42,619 nt of DNA from an uncultured Collinsella sp. (GCA_900549345.1 UROC01000010.1:1-42619); one strand, 5' to 3'. Positions 6,000 to 15,035 are shown, counted from the first letter of the stretch. Numbers and translations are program-made. The notes: generated by a model from the letters alone, not told the origin.

Positions 6000-7277
6000 C
6001 TAATCGAGTCCGGAGAAAGAAGGATACGCGCTCTCACCGTGTTGACTCGCATCCAAGCCCAGCGCCTCGTCGGCCTCGTCCACGCGCAGGCTGCCGTGGA
6101 ACAGCGCCTTGACCACCACGGCGATCACCAAATCGAGCACCAGCACGATAACGACCGTCACCACAATGCCCAGGACCTGCGAAATGAGCAGCGACACGTC
6201 GCCCGTGTAGAACAGGCCACCCTTACCGGTCCACGAGAGCTCCGGCACGCAGAACAGGCCCGTGAGCACGCCGCCCAAAATGCCGCCGATGCCGTGGCAA
6301 CCGAACGCGTCGAGCGCGTCGTCGTAGCCACACTTGGTCTTAAGATGGCTGATGGCGAGGTAGCAGACGGGAGACACGATCAAGCCCATGACCAGCGCCG
6401 CCCACGGCTCGACAAAGCCCGCGCCCGGCGTGACCACCACAAGACCCGCGACCAAACCGGTGCTGGCACCCACCAGCGTGGGGCGACCGGTATGCACGCG
6501 CTCGACGGCAAGCCACGAAACCATGCCCGCCGCGCTGGCCGTCACGGTGTTGAGAATGGCAAGCGCAGCCACGGCGTCGGCCTTAAACTCGCTGCCGCCG
6601 TTAAAACCAAACCAGCCAAACCAAAGCAGACCGGCGCCCAGCGCCACAAACGGCACGTTATGCGGACGGTAGCTCACCATGCCAAAGCCGCGACGACGGC
6701 CGAGTATTAAGCAGAGAATCAGGCCCGTCAGACCGGACGAAATGTGCACCACGTCGCCGCCAGCAAAGTCGAGTGCGCCGATAATGTCACCGATAAAGGA
6801 ACCATCGCCGCCCCAAACCATGTGGGCGAGCGGCGCATAGACCACGAGCAGCCAAATGCCCAGGAAGGCCGTCATGGCACCAAACTTAACGCGGCCGGCC
6901 AGGCTGCCCGTGACGATAGCTGCCGTGATCATGGCAAACGCCATCTGAAAGGCGATGTTGATGATCTGAGGGTAGACGGCACCGTCCGCGGCATTGCCCT
7001 CGGCCGCCTGCAGCACCTGGTTGAGCACCGGCAGGCACAGCAGCTGGTCAAGGCCTCCAATAAACGGGCTGGAACCGTCGCCGCCGTAGGCCAGCGACCA
7101 GCCGGCAACAATCCACAGCACACCAACCAGGCCAATGGCGCCAAAGCACATAAGCATGGTGTTGATGACATTTTTGCGCCTGGACAGGCCGCCATAGAAA
7201 AACGCCAGACCCGGTGTCATTAAAAACACGAGCATGGTGCAGATGAGCATAAACGTTGTCGATCCCGTATCGTACAT
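6000..7277 (-). CDS. amt: Ammonium transporter, Amt/MEP/Rh family
   Basis: A 425-residue, 11-helix ammonium channel. Seen: FFYGGLSRRKN after the first helix, the signature DFAGGDVVHISSG with pore His178 (E. coli His168), and the second pore His in DAFGCHGIGGILGG. The GWFGFNGGS and short C-terminal cytoplasmic tail (about 395-425) are typical and would contact PII. Start 7277 (MYDTGSTT) follows AGGGGGAG at 3 nt; an upstream in-frame extension lacks a site. The partner PII gene is next downstream. Regulation by nitrogen is suggested by phased GAAAC boxes at 7382-7439. Confidence 0.94.
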   Translation of the reverse strand: MYDTGSTTFMLICTMLVFLMTPGLAFFYGGLSRRKNVINTMLMCFGAIGLVGVLWIVAGWSLAYGGDGSSPFIGGLDQLLCLPVLNQVLQAAEGNAADGAVYPQIINIAFQMAFAMITAAIVTGSLAGRVKFGAMTAFLGIWLLVVYAPLAHMVWGGDGSFIGDIIGALDFAGGDVVHISSGLTGLILCLILGRRRGFGMVSYRPHNVPFVALGAGLLWFGWFGFNGGSEFKADAVAALAILNTVTASAAGMVSWLAVERVHTGRPTLVGASTGLVAGLVVVTPGAGFVEPWAALVMGLIVSPVCYLAISHLKTKCGYDDALDAFGCHGIGGILGGVLTGLFCVPELSWTGKGGLFYTGDVSLLISQVLGIVVTVVIVLVLDLVIAVVVKALFHGSLRVDEADEALGLDASQHGESAYPSFSGLD

Positions 7278-7381
7278 TCGCTCCCCCTTGGTCGCATGGA
7301 CGTTGTCGGCGCCCATCATGCGGCCGAGGGGCAACTGGTGTAGACCAGATACGGCGTTGTTAAACGCCGCGTTGTCGAATG

Positions 7382-7439
7382 GAAACGGTGCCGCAATCTT
7401 GGAAACGGCGCGGCAACGGGCGCGAAACGAACGGGAAAC
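7382..7439 (-). promoter_or_regulatory. Helically phased GAAAC/GCAAC boxes upstream of amt (GlnR-like)
   Basis: On the plus strand GAAAC occurs at 7382, 7402, 7424 and 7435; GCAAT is at 7393 and GCAAC at 7413. Starts 7402, 7413, 7424 and 7435 are exactly 11 bp apart, and 7382/7393 also are. Actinobacterial GlnR (OmpR family) binds alternating GTNAC and GAAAC half-sites with this 11-bp spacing in front of nitrogen genes. The boxes lie 105-160 bp before the amt start. The binding protein is inferred. Confidence 0.5.
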
Positions 7440-7475
7440 GTGCGAACGAGAAGGGCGCGCTTGGCCCCACTCTGG

Positions 7476-8495
7476 CTAGCGCCGGAACAGCTCGCGGGCT
7501 CGGTCGCGGAGGTCGGTAGCTCGGATGACGCCCTCGTAGCGATTGATGCGCAGACGCGGGAAGGCGTTAAAGAAGCGTAGGTCGCGGCGGCTGAGCGACA
7601 CGCTCGGCACCGGACGGCTCATGCGCTTTCCGGCAAGGCGACGACTGAGCGACGGACGCGGCATGCTCGGCGCGGCATCGGCCACGCGGCGGGCAGCGAG
7701 CGCCAGGCCGCGAGCACCATCCGAGATAAATGTCGGCATCGAAGCCTTCTCGCGCAGGGCATCGAGCGCCGCGTCGCCCAGCTCGGCCAGCCACGCGTTA
7801 ACGGCACGGCTGCGGATATGCGTCTGTGCCACCGAGTCGATTGCCGAATCGGGAATACGTTCGAGCATAGAGTCGGACGCATCGGCAAGCGATTCGTTGA
7901 TGCGGTCGGCAAGGTCGGCCCGAACGCGCTCCAGCTGATCGGACAGGCGGCGCCAGCTGGCCAAAGAGCACACCGCGTCGACCATCATCGCGACCGCGAC
8001 GATAAAGGCGGACAGCCGCACAATCAGCACCGGCAGATGGCCGAGCAGGCCCAACACCGCCGGCTCCACTAAACGACAAATACACAACGCACCCAAGCCA
8101 AACGCGCAGGCCCAGTACAGACAGATGCGTCCGTGCAAATTAAACGGCAGGTGCGAGTAATCCCAAAAGCGAGCGCCCGTTGTTTTTTCCAACAGCACGC
8201 CCACACTGTACTCAATCACGCTGCATACGAGCGCTGCAGCGACAAACTGGCTCGACGCGTCAGGAATTCCGCGCAACAGCAGCCAGCAGGCTATGCCGCC
8301 CACACCATAGATAGGACAACACGGCCCCAGCAAAAATCCACTGTTGGCAAATCGCCCGTGATTGAGCATGGCGCAGACCGTCGACTCCCACGCCCAGCCG
8401 CAAAACCCGTAGAAGGCAAACGAGAGCACCAGTGCCGAGAGCGGACAGGCGGCAAGCGTCGCGCCGTCAAATGCCATGTCGATCGCGGTCCCCAC
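7476..8495 (-). CDS. CmpB-type membrane protein (putative ABC transporter type IV domain)
   Basis: A 339-residue protein. Residues about 20-170 form five or six membrane segments with the motifs NSGFLLGPCCPIYGVGG and GARFWDYSHLPFNLHGRICL, characteristic of Pfam ABC_trans_CmpB. The rest is a cytoplasmic, charged, partly helical tail rich in Arg/Ser. The family is named after a transporter, but its function is not established. GTG start at 8495, with GGAGGGGG 6 nt upstream, lies 3 bp after the stop of the HD-domain gene, indicating translational coupling. The ATG at 8477 is a weaker alternative. Confidence 0.82.
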   Translation of the reverse strand: MGTAIDMAFDGATLAACPLSALVLSFAFYGFCGWAWESTVCAMLNHGRFANSGFLLGPCCPIYGVGGIACWLLLRGIPDASSQFVAAALVCSVIEYSVGVLLEKTTGARFWDYSHLPFNLHGRICLYWACAFGLGALCICRLVEPAVLGLLGHLPVLIVRLSAFIVAVAMMVDAVCSLASWRRLSDQLERVRADLADRINESLADASDSMLERIPDSAIDSVAQTHIRSRAVNAWLAELGDAALDALREKASMPTFISDGARGLALAARRVADAAPSMPRPSLSRRLAGKRMSRPVPSVSLSRRDLRFFNAFPRLRINRYEGVIRATDLRDRARELFRR

Positions 8496-8498
8496 CGT

Positions 8499-9056
8499 CT
8501 ACCCCCTCCTCTTTTCGCTCGAATCTTTGCTCGAGCCGTCACTCGAGCCCTCGTTCAAATCGTTCGCGCCGCCTTTGCGCGGCAGACGGCCGGCGACCGT
8601 CTCACGCAGCGCGCACCATTTATCGGCCAGGCATACAATCCAAGCCTCACGACACGTCGGCGGCACCGGCACCAGCGGAAACATATGGCGCGCGATGATA
8701 TTCCGCTCGCGCGGCGTCAGCTCAAAATCCTCCTCCGCACGTGCCAGGGCAAAAAACGGGTGGCGAAAGCCATGCAGCCGATGGCTTGGGTCGGGGTCGT
8801 GCCAGTCATAGAGAAAGTAATCGTGCAGCAGGGCCCCGCGCAGCAGCGAGGCGCGGTCGACCGAAATGCCAACACGGCCCAGGTGCTCGGCAAAAGACAG
8901 GCTCGCCCGCGCCACCGAGGTCACATGCGCATAGACCGTCACGTCGCCATGCTGGATAAACTCACACGTCAGGTCCAAGCGGCCCGCCTGGGCCAGCTGA
9001 CGGGCGGCATTGTCGACCTCGCGCGCGATACTCTCGGCACGAACGGTATTGGACAT
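8499..9056 (-). CDS. HD-domain phosphohydrolase-like protein
   Basis: A 185-residue soluble protein. The metal-binding HD motif is LLHDYFLYDWHD (about 90-101), an upstream His lies in YAHVTSVA, and a late Asp in CLADKWCAL; these are the expected HD ligands for nucleotide or phosphate-ester hydrolysis. Substrate unknown. Start 9056 follows AAGGAGG; the frame continues upstream without a site. It forms a tight operon with the CmpB-type gene downstream and is divergent from dxs. The end of the protein is Ser/Asp-rich low complexity. Confidence 0.82.
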   Translation of the reverse strand: MSNTVRAESIAREVDNAARQLAQAGRLDLTCEFIQHGDVTVYAHVTSVARASLSFAEHLGRVGISVDRASLLRGALLHDYFLYDWHDPDPSHRLHGFRHPFFALARAEEDFELTPRERNIIARHMFPLVPVPPTCREAWIVCLADKWCALRETVAGRLPRKGGANDLNEGSSDGSSKDSSEKRRG

Positions 9057-9284
9057 GCTGCCTCCTTCCAGCGGCCCACGGCGACAAGCCACGGCCTGTG
9101 CACAATCGATAAAAACATCATGGAACACATCAGTATGGCATCGGACAAAACGTTTTGCCCCACCAGTTGGCGAATTACCGCGCCGCCGTCACATATCAAA
9201 CGCCAAAATGTGCGAGACTGTCTTGTGCAATTGTGCCGGCCGAGGGAGCGCCGGCGCTCGATTCGCATGGAGTAACCCACAACG

Positions 9285-11066
9285 ATGCTGCTTACGCAAA
9301 CGACAACGCCCGAGGACGTCAAGGCTCTCGATCGCGCCGAGCTTCCGCTGCTCTGCGGCGAGATCCGCCACGCCATCCTCGAAAGCTCCGCCGCCGTCGG
9401 CGGGCACGTTGCCCCCAACCTGGGCGTCGTTGAGCTTACGGTCGCGCTCCATCGCGTGTTTAACTCCCCCACCGACAAAATTGTCTTTGACGTGTCACAC
9501 CAGACCTACGCCCACAAGGCGCTGACTGGGCGCGCGTACACCTATATCGATCCGGAGCGTTATGGCGAGGCTTCTGGCTTTGCCAATCCCGACGAGTCCG
9601 AACACGACCTGTTCGCCATGGGCCACACCTCCACATCGGTGAGCCTGGGCTGCGGCCTAGCGCACGCTCGCGACCTGGCGGGGGATACATACAACGTCAT
9701 CACCATCATCGGCGACGGCTCGCTTTCGGGCGGTTTGGCGTTTGAGGGCTTTAACAATGCCGCCGAACTCGATAGCAACCTGATCATCATCGTCAACGAT
9801 AACGACCAGTCCATCGCCGAGAACCACGGTGGCCTCTATCGCAATCTGGCCGAGCTGCGCGCCAGCAACGGCACCTGTGAGCGCAATGTTTTCCGCGCGA
9901 TGGGGCTCGACTACCGCTATCTGGACGCCGGTAACGACGTGTTGGCCCTAGTCGACGCGCTGCAGGAACTACGCAATATCGATCATCCCATTGTGCTGCA
10001 CGTCTCCACCGCCAAGGGCAAGGGCTTTGAGCCGGCCCAGAACGACCCCGAGCGCTGGCATCACGTAGGCCCCTTTGACATGGCGACCGGCCGAAAGCTC
10101 TGCCCGGGCCATCCGAGCGAGCCTGCGCCGCGCACCTACGCCGACATTACGGGCGAGGCGCTCAGCGCCGCCATCGAGCGCGATCCGCAGGTCGTGGGCA
10201 TCACGGCCGCCACGCCCTACATTATGGGCTTTACACCCGAGCTTCGCGCTGCCGCCGGCAAACAGTTCGTCGATGTGGGCATTGCCGAGGAGCACGCTGT
10301 GACCTTTGCCACCGCGCTTGCACGCTCGGACGCCAAGCCAGTCTTTGGTGTGTACGGCACGTTTTTGCAGCGCGCCTACGACGAACTGTGGCACGACCTG
10401 TGCCTCAACGACGCCCCGGCAACCATCCTGGTATTTGGCGCGTCGATCTTTGGCACCACATCCGAGACGCACCTCTCGTTCTTTGATATTTCCATGCTGG
10501 GCGGTCTTCCCAACATGCACTACTTGGCGCCGGCCTGCATGGAGGAATATCTGTCCATGCTGAGCTGGTCGCTCGATCACCGCGAGCATCCCGTGGCGAT
10601 TCGCGTGCCGGGCATTGGCTTGGTAAGCCGCCCCGACTTGGCGCCTGCCGAGGACGCCGATTACGGCGCCGTTCGTTACAACGTGGTGCGCCAGGGTCGC
10701 GACGTGGCCGTGCTCGCGCTCGGCGATTTCTTTGAGCTGGGCGAGCGCGTGGCAAACCGTCTGACCGCCGAGTACGGCATCGAGGCCACGCTCGTCAACC
10801 CGCGCTTTGCAACCGAGCTCGACCGCGAGTTCCTCGACAGCCTTGCCGCCGAGCATCGCGTTGTCGTCACCCTCGAGGACGGTATCTTGGACGGCGGCTG
10901 GGGCGAGCGCGTGACATGTTATCTGGCATGCACGCCGTTGCGCACGCGCACCTTTGGCATCGCCAAGGGCTTCCCCGACCGCTACGACCCCAACGAACTG
11001 CTCGCGCAGAACGGCATGACGGTCGAGAACATGGCCGCTGAAGCCGTAAGGCTACTCAACGAGTAA
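9285..11066 (+). CDS. dxs: 1-deoxy-D-xylulose-5-phosphate synthase
   Basis: A 593-residue thiamine-diphosphate enzyme that condenses pyruvate with glyceraldehyde-3-phosphate, the first step of the MEP isoprenoid pathway and a source for thiamine and pyridoxal. Seen: VAPNLGVVELTVALH near the N-terminus, GHTSTSVSLGCGLA, the ThDP/Mg motif GDGSLSGGLAFEGFNNA ending in NDN, the catalytic Glu in DVGIAEEHAVTFA, and a transketolase C-terminal domain. It is about 30 residues shorter than the E. coli enzyme and departs from the usual SISENVG wording (SIAENHG), so it may belong to a divergent DXS branch. The start at 9285 has only a distant GGAG. A strong terminator follows. Confidence 0.85.
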   Translation: MLLTQTTTPEDVKALDRAELPLLCGEIRHAILESSAAVGGHVAPNLGVVELTVALHRVFNSPTDKIVFDVSHQTYAHKALTGRAYTYIDPERYGEASGFANPDESEHDLFAMGHTSTSVSLGCGLAHARDLAGDTYNVITIIGDGSLSGGLAFEGFNNAAELDSNLIIIVNDNDQSIAENHGGLYRNLAELRASNGTCERNVFRAMGLDYRYLDAGNDVLALVDALQELRNIDHPIVLHVSTAKGKGFEPAQNDPERWHHVGPFDMATGRKLCPGHPSEPAPRTYADITGEALSAAIERDPQVVGITAATPYIMGFTPELRAAAGKQFVDVGIAEEHAVTFATALARSDAKPVFGVYGTFLQRAYDELWHDLCLNDAPATILVFGASIFGTTSETHLSFFDISMLGGLPNMHYLAPACMEEYLSMLSWSLDHREHPVAIRVPGIGLVSRPDLAPAEDADYGAVRYNVVRQGRDVAVLALGDFFELGERVANRLTAEYGIEATLVNPRFATELDREFLDSLAAEHRVVVTLEDGILDGGWGERVTCYLACTPLRTRTFGIAKGFPDRYDPNELLAQNGMTVENMAAEAVRLLNE

Positions 11067-11068
11067 GA

Positions 11069-11112
11069 AAACCTCCGCAAGGGAATGAACCCCTGCGGAG
11101 GTTTTTATTTTC
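11069..11112 (+). terminator. Rho-independent terminator of dxs
   Basis: AACCTCCGCA (11071-11080) pairs perfectly with TGCGGAGGTT (11095-11104), followed by a TTTTTATTTT tract. It starts 2 bp after the dxs stop codon. Confidence 0.93.
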
Positions 11113-11125
11113 GCGACGCGATTAT

Positions 11126-11342
11126 CTCAATCTGTAACATCTATGGCCCGAATTCCCGTCTAACTGTTATAGATCTAGACAAGACGTCTTAGTCCCTGAC
11201 CTTTGTCTCAATCTGTAACAGATAGAGACCTTTTGCCCGTCTAACTGTTACAGATCGAGACATTCGAATCCCGGTGAGGAGATAATCTCAATCTGTAACA
11301 GTTACTCGGCAAAAATGGCTGCAGATGTTACAGATCGAGACA
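11126..11342. repeat. Three tandem palindromes, family D
   Basis: Units at 11126-11182, 11206-11263 and 11286-11342. Each starts with TCTCAATCTGTAACA and ends with TGTTACAGATCGAGACA (unit 1 end: TGTTATAGATCTAGACA), enclosing a variable apex of about 25 nt. Units 1 and 2 share CCCGTCTAAC in the apex; unit 3 differs. Left ends are 81 and 79 bp apart. No gene is present in this 458-bp gap. Confidence 0.85.
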
Positions 11343-11374
11343 AAACAGCAAGGCATGCCGCTGCATCGGCCAGA

Positions 11375-11409
11375 ACCGCCACAAAGGTGTCTGTCCCTTT
11401 TTGGCAGGT
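11375..11409. repeat. Intergenic hairpin, family B copy 1 (variant)
   Basis: ACCGCCA (11375) pairs with TGGCAGGT (11402-11409) with one extra base. It shares the CTGTCCCTTTTTGGCAGGT end with the other family B copies but its left half differs. Confidence 0.6.
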
Positions 11410-11451
11410 ACAATAACCCATAAGGCAAGTATGTTTCTGAGTTATTTCGTG

Positions 11452-11481
11452 TTGACCCATTTGAGCGCGATAGGGTATAAC
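11452..11481 (+). promoter_or_regulatory. Promoter of the amino acid importer operon
   Basis: TTGACC (11452-11457), 18-nt spacer, TATAAC (11476-11481), 43 bp before the binding-protein start. A good sigma-70-type match. Confidence 0.7.
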
Positions 11482-11524
11482 TCTACTCAACCGCTAGGGA
11501 TTTTATTGAGAAAGGTGTTCTACC

Positions 11525-12517
11525 ATGAGCAAAAACCTCTCCCAGCAGGTCGTTCTCGACCGCCGCGGCTTTGTCGCCGCCACCTTCGCAACCGTCGCCG
11601 GCCTTGGTCTTGCCGGCTGCTCCGACACCAGCGCCGAGGCCGACAAGGGTTCCGCCGCCTCCTCCAAGAGCTCCGAGGATACCGAGGTTTCCACCACGCT
11701 CGACGCAAAGGCATTCGACAAGCTCGTCGACAACGGCCCCAAGGCCGATGACGACGCCATCGCCGCCAGCACCTGGGCCACGGCCGTCAAGGACGCCGGC
11801 GTCTTTAAGATCGGTGGCGTTCAGACCTCCACGCTCTTCTCCCTCCTCAACGAGAAAGACGGTCAGACCCGCGGCTTCGACGCCGGTATCGCACAGCTCC
11901 TGTCCAACTACATCCTGGGCGAGAACAAGGTCGAGATCACCCAGGTGACCTCGGACACGCGCGAGTCCGTCCTGCAGAACGGCCAAGTCGACGCTGTCTT
12001 TGCCACCTACACCATCACTGACGAGCGCAAGAAGCTCGTCTCCTTCGCCGGTCCCTACTACTACACCCAGCAGGCCATCCTGGTGCTCACCGATAACGAC
12101 GACATCAAGGGCGTCGACGACCTGGCCGATAAGAACGTCGCCGTCCAGTCCGGCTCCAACGGCCCCGCCATCCTGGAGGAGTTCGCCCCCAAGGCCAGCC
12201 AGCAGGAGTTCAAGACCGACGAGGAGGCCCGCCAGGCACTCCAGCAGGGCCGCGTTGACGCCTACGTCATCGATAACAACATGCAGCAGAGCGCCCTGGT
12301 CCGCGAGCCCGGTAAGTACAAGATCGCCGGCAAGCCCTTCGGCAGCAAGGAGCCCTATGGTATCGGCCTGCCGCTCGATTCCGACGGCGTCACCTTTGTC
12401 AACGACTTCCTTAAGAAGATCGAGGACGACGGCACCTGGACCAAGCTGTGGCAGATCTGCATCGGCGACCGTACGGGCGACACCAATGTTCCCGAGCTAC
12501 CCGAGATCGGCGCCTAG
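11525..12517 (+). CDS. Polar amino acid ABC transporter substrate-binding lipoprotein (glutamate/glutamine type)
   Basis: A 330-residue extracellular binding protein that would capture an acidic or polar amino acid for the permease encoded next. The N-terminus DRRGFVAATFATVAGLGLAGC has a lipobox ending in Cys32 and a twin-arginine pattern (RRGF), so Tat export followed by lipidation is possible. A Ser/Asp/Lys-rich linker (33-60) precedes the SBP_bac_3 domain; TYTITDERKKLVSFAGPYYY and GYGIGLP-type motifs (here EPYGIGLPL) are typical of GluB/PEB1-like proteins. It has the best promoter in the region and an attenuator after it, which would favour excess binding protein. Confidence 0.9.
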   Translation: MSKNLSQQVVLDRRGFVAATFATVAGLGLAGCSDTSAEADKGSAASSKSSEDTEVSTTLDAKAFDKLVDNGPKADDDAIAASTWATAVKDAGVFKIGGVQTSTLFSLLNEKDGQTRGFDAGIAQLLSNYILGENKVEITQVTSDTRESVLQNGQVDAVFATYTITDERKKLVSFAGPYYYTQQAILVLTDNDDIKGVDDLADKNVAVQSGSNGPAILEEFAPKASQQEFKTDEEARQALQQGRVDAYVIDNNMQQSALVREPGKYKIAGKPFGSKEPYGIGLPLDSDGVTFVNDFLKKIEDDGTWTKLWQICIGDRTGDTNVPELPEIGA

Positions 12518-12605
12518 GTAATACGCCTAGTAACGGCCGCTACGAAACCATACGGAAACGCACGATGCGCTTTATTGCGCTAAACTGTTTCCTCACTGAG
12601 TTGTC

Positions 12606-12638
12606 GGGGCTTCCGTACACACGGGAGCCCCTTTCCTT
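12606..12638 (+). terminator. Attenuating terminator between binding protein and permease genes
   Basis: GGGGCT-t-CCGT pairs with ACGG-g-AGCCCC around an ACAC loop (12606-12631), followed by TTTCCTT. It lies between co-directional genes of one transporter, so partial readthrough is expected. Confidence 0.75.
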
Positions 12639-12655
12639 ATCGGCGGGAGGTCCGC

Positions 12656-13315
12656 ATGAGTCTCTCCGAGCTCTGGTCGCTCTATGGCCAGAACTATATC
12701 GACGCCCTGCTAGCAACCTGGGGCATGACGCTTGAGTCGTTTGCCATCGCCATGGTGCTGGCCGTCGCCGTCACCGTGATGCGCGTGTCGCCGCTCAAGC
12801 CGCTGCGCGTCTTTGGCGACCTGTATGTCCAGGTCTTCCGTAACATCCCCGGCATCGCGCTACTCATCATCGTCGTCTATGCGCTGCCGCCGCTCAAGGT
12901 CGTCCTGCCCTACCGCACCTGCGTCATCGTCGCCACAGTGCTCTTGGGTTCTGCCTTTGGCTCCGAGAACTTTATGAGCGGCATCAACACCGTCGGTGTC
13001 GGCCAAGTGGAAGCCGCCCGCTCGCTGGGCATGAGCTTCAGCCGTATCCTCGCCAAGATCGTGATTCCGCAGGCGCTGCGTTCGAGCGTGCTGCCCATGA
13101 CCAACCTCTTTATCGCCGTCATGCTCACCACCGCGCTCGGCAGCCAGGTGCCGCTTAAACCGCAGGAGCTCACCGGCGTGGTGAGCTACATCAACACGCG
13201 CTCGCTCGGCGGCGTCGCCGCGTTCTTTATCTCGGCGCTCGGCTACCTGGGCACAGCCTTTGTGGTGAGCCACATTGGCAACTACATCGATAAGAAGGTG
13301 AGGATCCTCCGATGA
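12656..13315 (+). CDS. Amino acid ABC transporter permease (HisM/GluC type)
   Basis: A 219-residue inner-membrane subunit with about five helices. The EAA loop contacting the ATPase is VEAARSLGMSFSRILAKIVIPQAL (about 119-142; EAA...G pattern). The start is ATG 12656 with GGGAGG 5 nt upstream. It ends in a 4-nt ATGA overlap with the second permease, so the two are translationally coupled and form a heterodimer. Confidence 0.9.
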   Translation: MSLSELWSLYGQNYIDALLATWGMTLESFAIAMVLAVAVTVMRVSPLKPLRVFGDLYVQVFRNIPGIALLIIVVYALPPLKVVLPYRTCVIVATVLLGSAFGSENFMSGINTVGVGQVEAARSLGMSFSRILAKIVIPQALRSSVLPMTNLFIAVMLTTALGSQVPLKPQELTGVVSYINTRSLGGVAAFFISALGYLGTAFVVSHIGNYIDKKVRILR

Positions 13316-14145
13316 GCAAACATTCCTCCCCTGCACTTACCATGCGCGATGCGCTCTACGAGGCTCCCGGCCCCAAGATGCGCGCCAAGATTCGCGTCGG
13401 CACCGCCATCTCACTTGTTGCCGTGGCCGCGCTCATCGCTCTGGTACTGCAGCGCTTTTACGTGACCGGCCAGCTTTCGGTCCATTACTGGTACTTCTTT
13501 ACGCACCTCACCACCTGGAAGTTCCTGCTTGCCGGTTTTGAGGGCACCGTTAAAGTCGCACTCACCGCTGGCGTCATTGCGCTGGTACTGGGCTTAGCCC
13601 TTATGCTCGGCCGCACGAGCGGCATCAAGCCGTTGCAGCTGGTCTGCCGCGTGCTCACCGATTTCTTCCGTGGCGTGCCGAGCCTTCTGTTCATCTACTT
13701 CTTCTTTTTGGTGCTGCCCCAGTACAAGATCGCGCTGCCGTCGTTTTGGATGCTCACGCTTCCCGTCGCGCTCGCTGCGGCCGGCGTACTGGCCGAGATC
13801 TTCCGTGCCGGCGTCAACGCCGTGCCGCGCGGTCAGGTCGAGGCCGCCCAGGCACTCGGTCTCTCCAAGGCTAAAATCACCTTTAAAATCGTGTTGCCGC
13901 AGGCGATTCGCTTTATCATTCCGTCGTTGATTTCGCAGCTCGTGGTCGTAGTCAAAGACACCACCGTCGCCTACGTGGTGAGCTACCCCGACCTCATGCA
14001 AAATGCCCGCGTGCTCATTACCAACTACGACGCCCTCGTGTCGGTCTACCTGGTTATCGCGGTCATCTACATCCTCATCAACGTCGCGATCAACAAGGCC
14101 GCTGTCTACGTTTCGCACAAGACCGGCGCGACGATCATCCGCTAA
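13312..14145 (+). CDS. Amino acid ABC transporter permease (HisQ/GluD type)
   Basis: A 277-residue permease with a cytoplasmic N-terminal extension of about 30 residues, then helices and the EAA loop VEAAQALGLSKAKITFKIVL. The FRGVPSLLFIYFFF segment is typical for polar amino acid permeases. It starts inside the stop of the preceding permease (ATGA) and lies 37 bp before the ATPase gene. Confidence 0.9.
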   Translation: MSKHSSPALTMRDALYEAPGPKMRAKIRVGTAISLVAVAALIALVLQRFYVTGQLSVHYWYFFTHLTTWKFLLAGFEGTVKVALTAGVIALVLGLALMLGRTSGIKPLQLVCRVLTDFFRGVPSLLFIYFFFLVLPQYKIALPSFWMLTLPVALAAAGVLAEIFRAGVNAVPRGQVEAAQALGLSKAKITFKIVLPQAIRFIIPSLISQLVVVVKDTTVAYVVSYPDLMQNARVLITNYDALVSVYLVIAVIYILINVAINKAAVYVSHKTGATIIR

Positions 14146-14182
14146 CGCTTTTACCATTTCGAGTCATAAGGAGCCGAGCACC

Positions 14183-14947
14183 ATGGCACAGAGCACCTCT
14201 TCCACCGGCAATCAGCCGCTGATCGAGCTCAGACACGTCGATAAGCACTATGGCGATCTACACGTCCTCAACGACATCAATCTCTCGGTCGACCGCGGCG
14301 AAGTCGTCGTGGTGATCGGCCCCTCGGGCTCGGGCAAGTCGACCATGTGCCGCACCATCAATCGCCTGGAAACCATCGACTCGGGCGAGATCCTCATCGA
14401 GGGCGAGCCCCTGCCGCAGGAAGGCAAGGATCTTGCCCGCATGCGCGCCGAGCTAGGCATGGTGTTTCAGCAGTTCAACCTGTTCGCACATATGACCGTG
14501 CTGCAGAACGTCATGCTGGGACCGGTCGACGTGCTGGGCGTGTCCAAGGACGAGGCCCGCGAGCGCGCCATGGACCTGCTGAGCCGCGTGGGCGTTGCCG
14601 AACAGGCCGACAAGGTGCCCGCTCAGCTCTCGGGCGGTCAGCAGCAGCGCGTGGCCATCGCCCGCTCGCTTGCCATGCAGCCCAAGGCCATGCTCTTCGA
14701 CGAGCCCACGAGCGCCCTCGATCCCGAAATGATCAACGAGGTGCTCGAGGTCATGGTCCGTCTGGCCCAGCAGGGCATGACGATGATCGTGATTACGCAC
14801 GAGATGAACTTTGCCCGCCGCGTGGCCGACCGCGTCGTGTTTATGGCCGATGGACAGATTGTAGAGACCGGCACGCCCGACGAGTTCTTCGACCATCCCC
14901 AGACCAAGCGCGCCCAGGACTTCCTCAACTCCATCAAAGGCCACTAG
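14183..14947 (+). CDS. Amino acid ABC transporter ATP-binding protein (GluA/GlnQ type)
   Basis: A 254-residue nucleotide-binding subunit energising the preceding permeases. Seen: Walker A GPSGSGKST, Q-loop VFQQFNLFAHMTVLQNV, signature LSGGQQQR, Walker B MLFDEPTSALDPE and H-loop ITHEM. These fit the PAAT family closely. The true start is ATG 14183 after AAGGAG; an open frame beginning at 14003 is only overlap with the permease gene. Confidence 0.93.
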   Translation: MAQSTSSTGNQPLIELRHVDKHYGDLHVLNDINLSVDRGEVVVVIGPSGSGKSTMCRTINRLETIDSGEILIEGEPLPQEGKDLARMRAELGMVFQQFNLFAHMTVLQNVMLGPVDVLGVSKDEARERAMDLLSRVGVAEQADKVPAQLSGGQQQRVAIARSLAMQPKAMLFDEPTSALDPEMINEVLEVMVRLAQQGMTMIVITHEMNFARRVADRVVFMADGQIVETGTPDEFFDHPQTKRAQDFLNSIKGH

Positions 14948-14958
14948 CCCAATTGCCA

Positions 14959-14993
14959 CGCGGGGCAAATTCATCAACAGCGTTTGCCCCGCG
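14959..14993 (+). terminator. Hairpin at the end of the amino acid importer operon
   Basis: CGCGGGGCAAA (14959-14969) and TTTGCCCCGCG (14983-14993), 11 perfect pairs, 12 bp after the ATPase stop. No U tract follows, so termination strength is uncertain. Confidence 0.6.
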
Positions 14994-15035
14994 CCGCCCC
15001 TGCGCCATGTCCACCCGGATTCGAAAGCCACGCCC

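Noticed and set aside
9969..10856. Long minus-strand frame inside dxs
   Set aside because: Shadow of GC-rich codons; the plus-strand frame carries the DXS motifs throughout.
11126..11342. CRISPR-like array
   Set aside because: Only three units, arms inverted within each unit, apices partly shared, and no cas genes. Better described as tandem palindromes.
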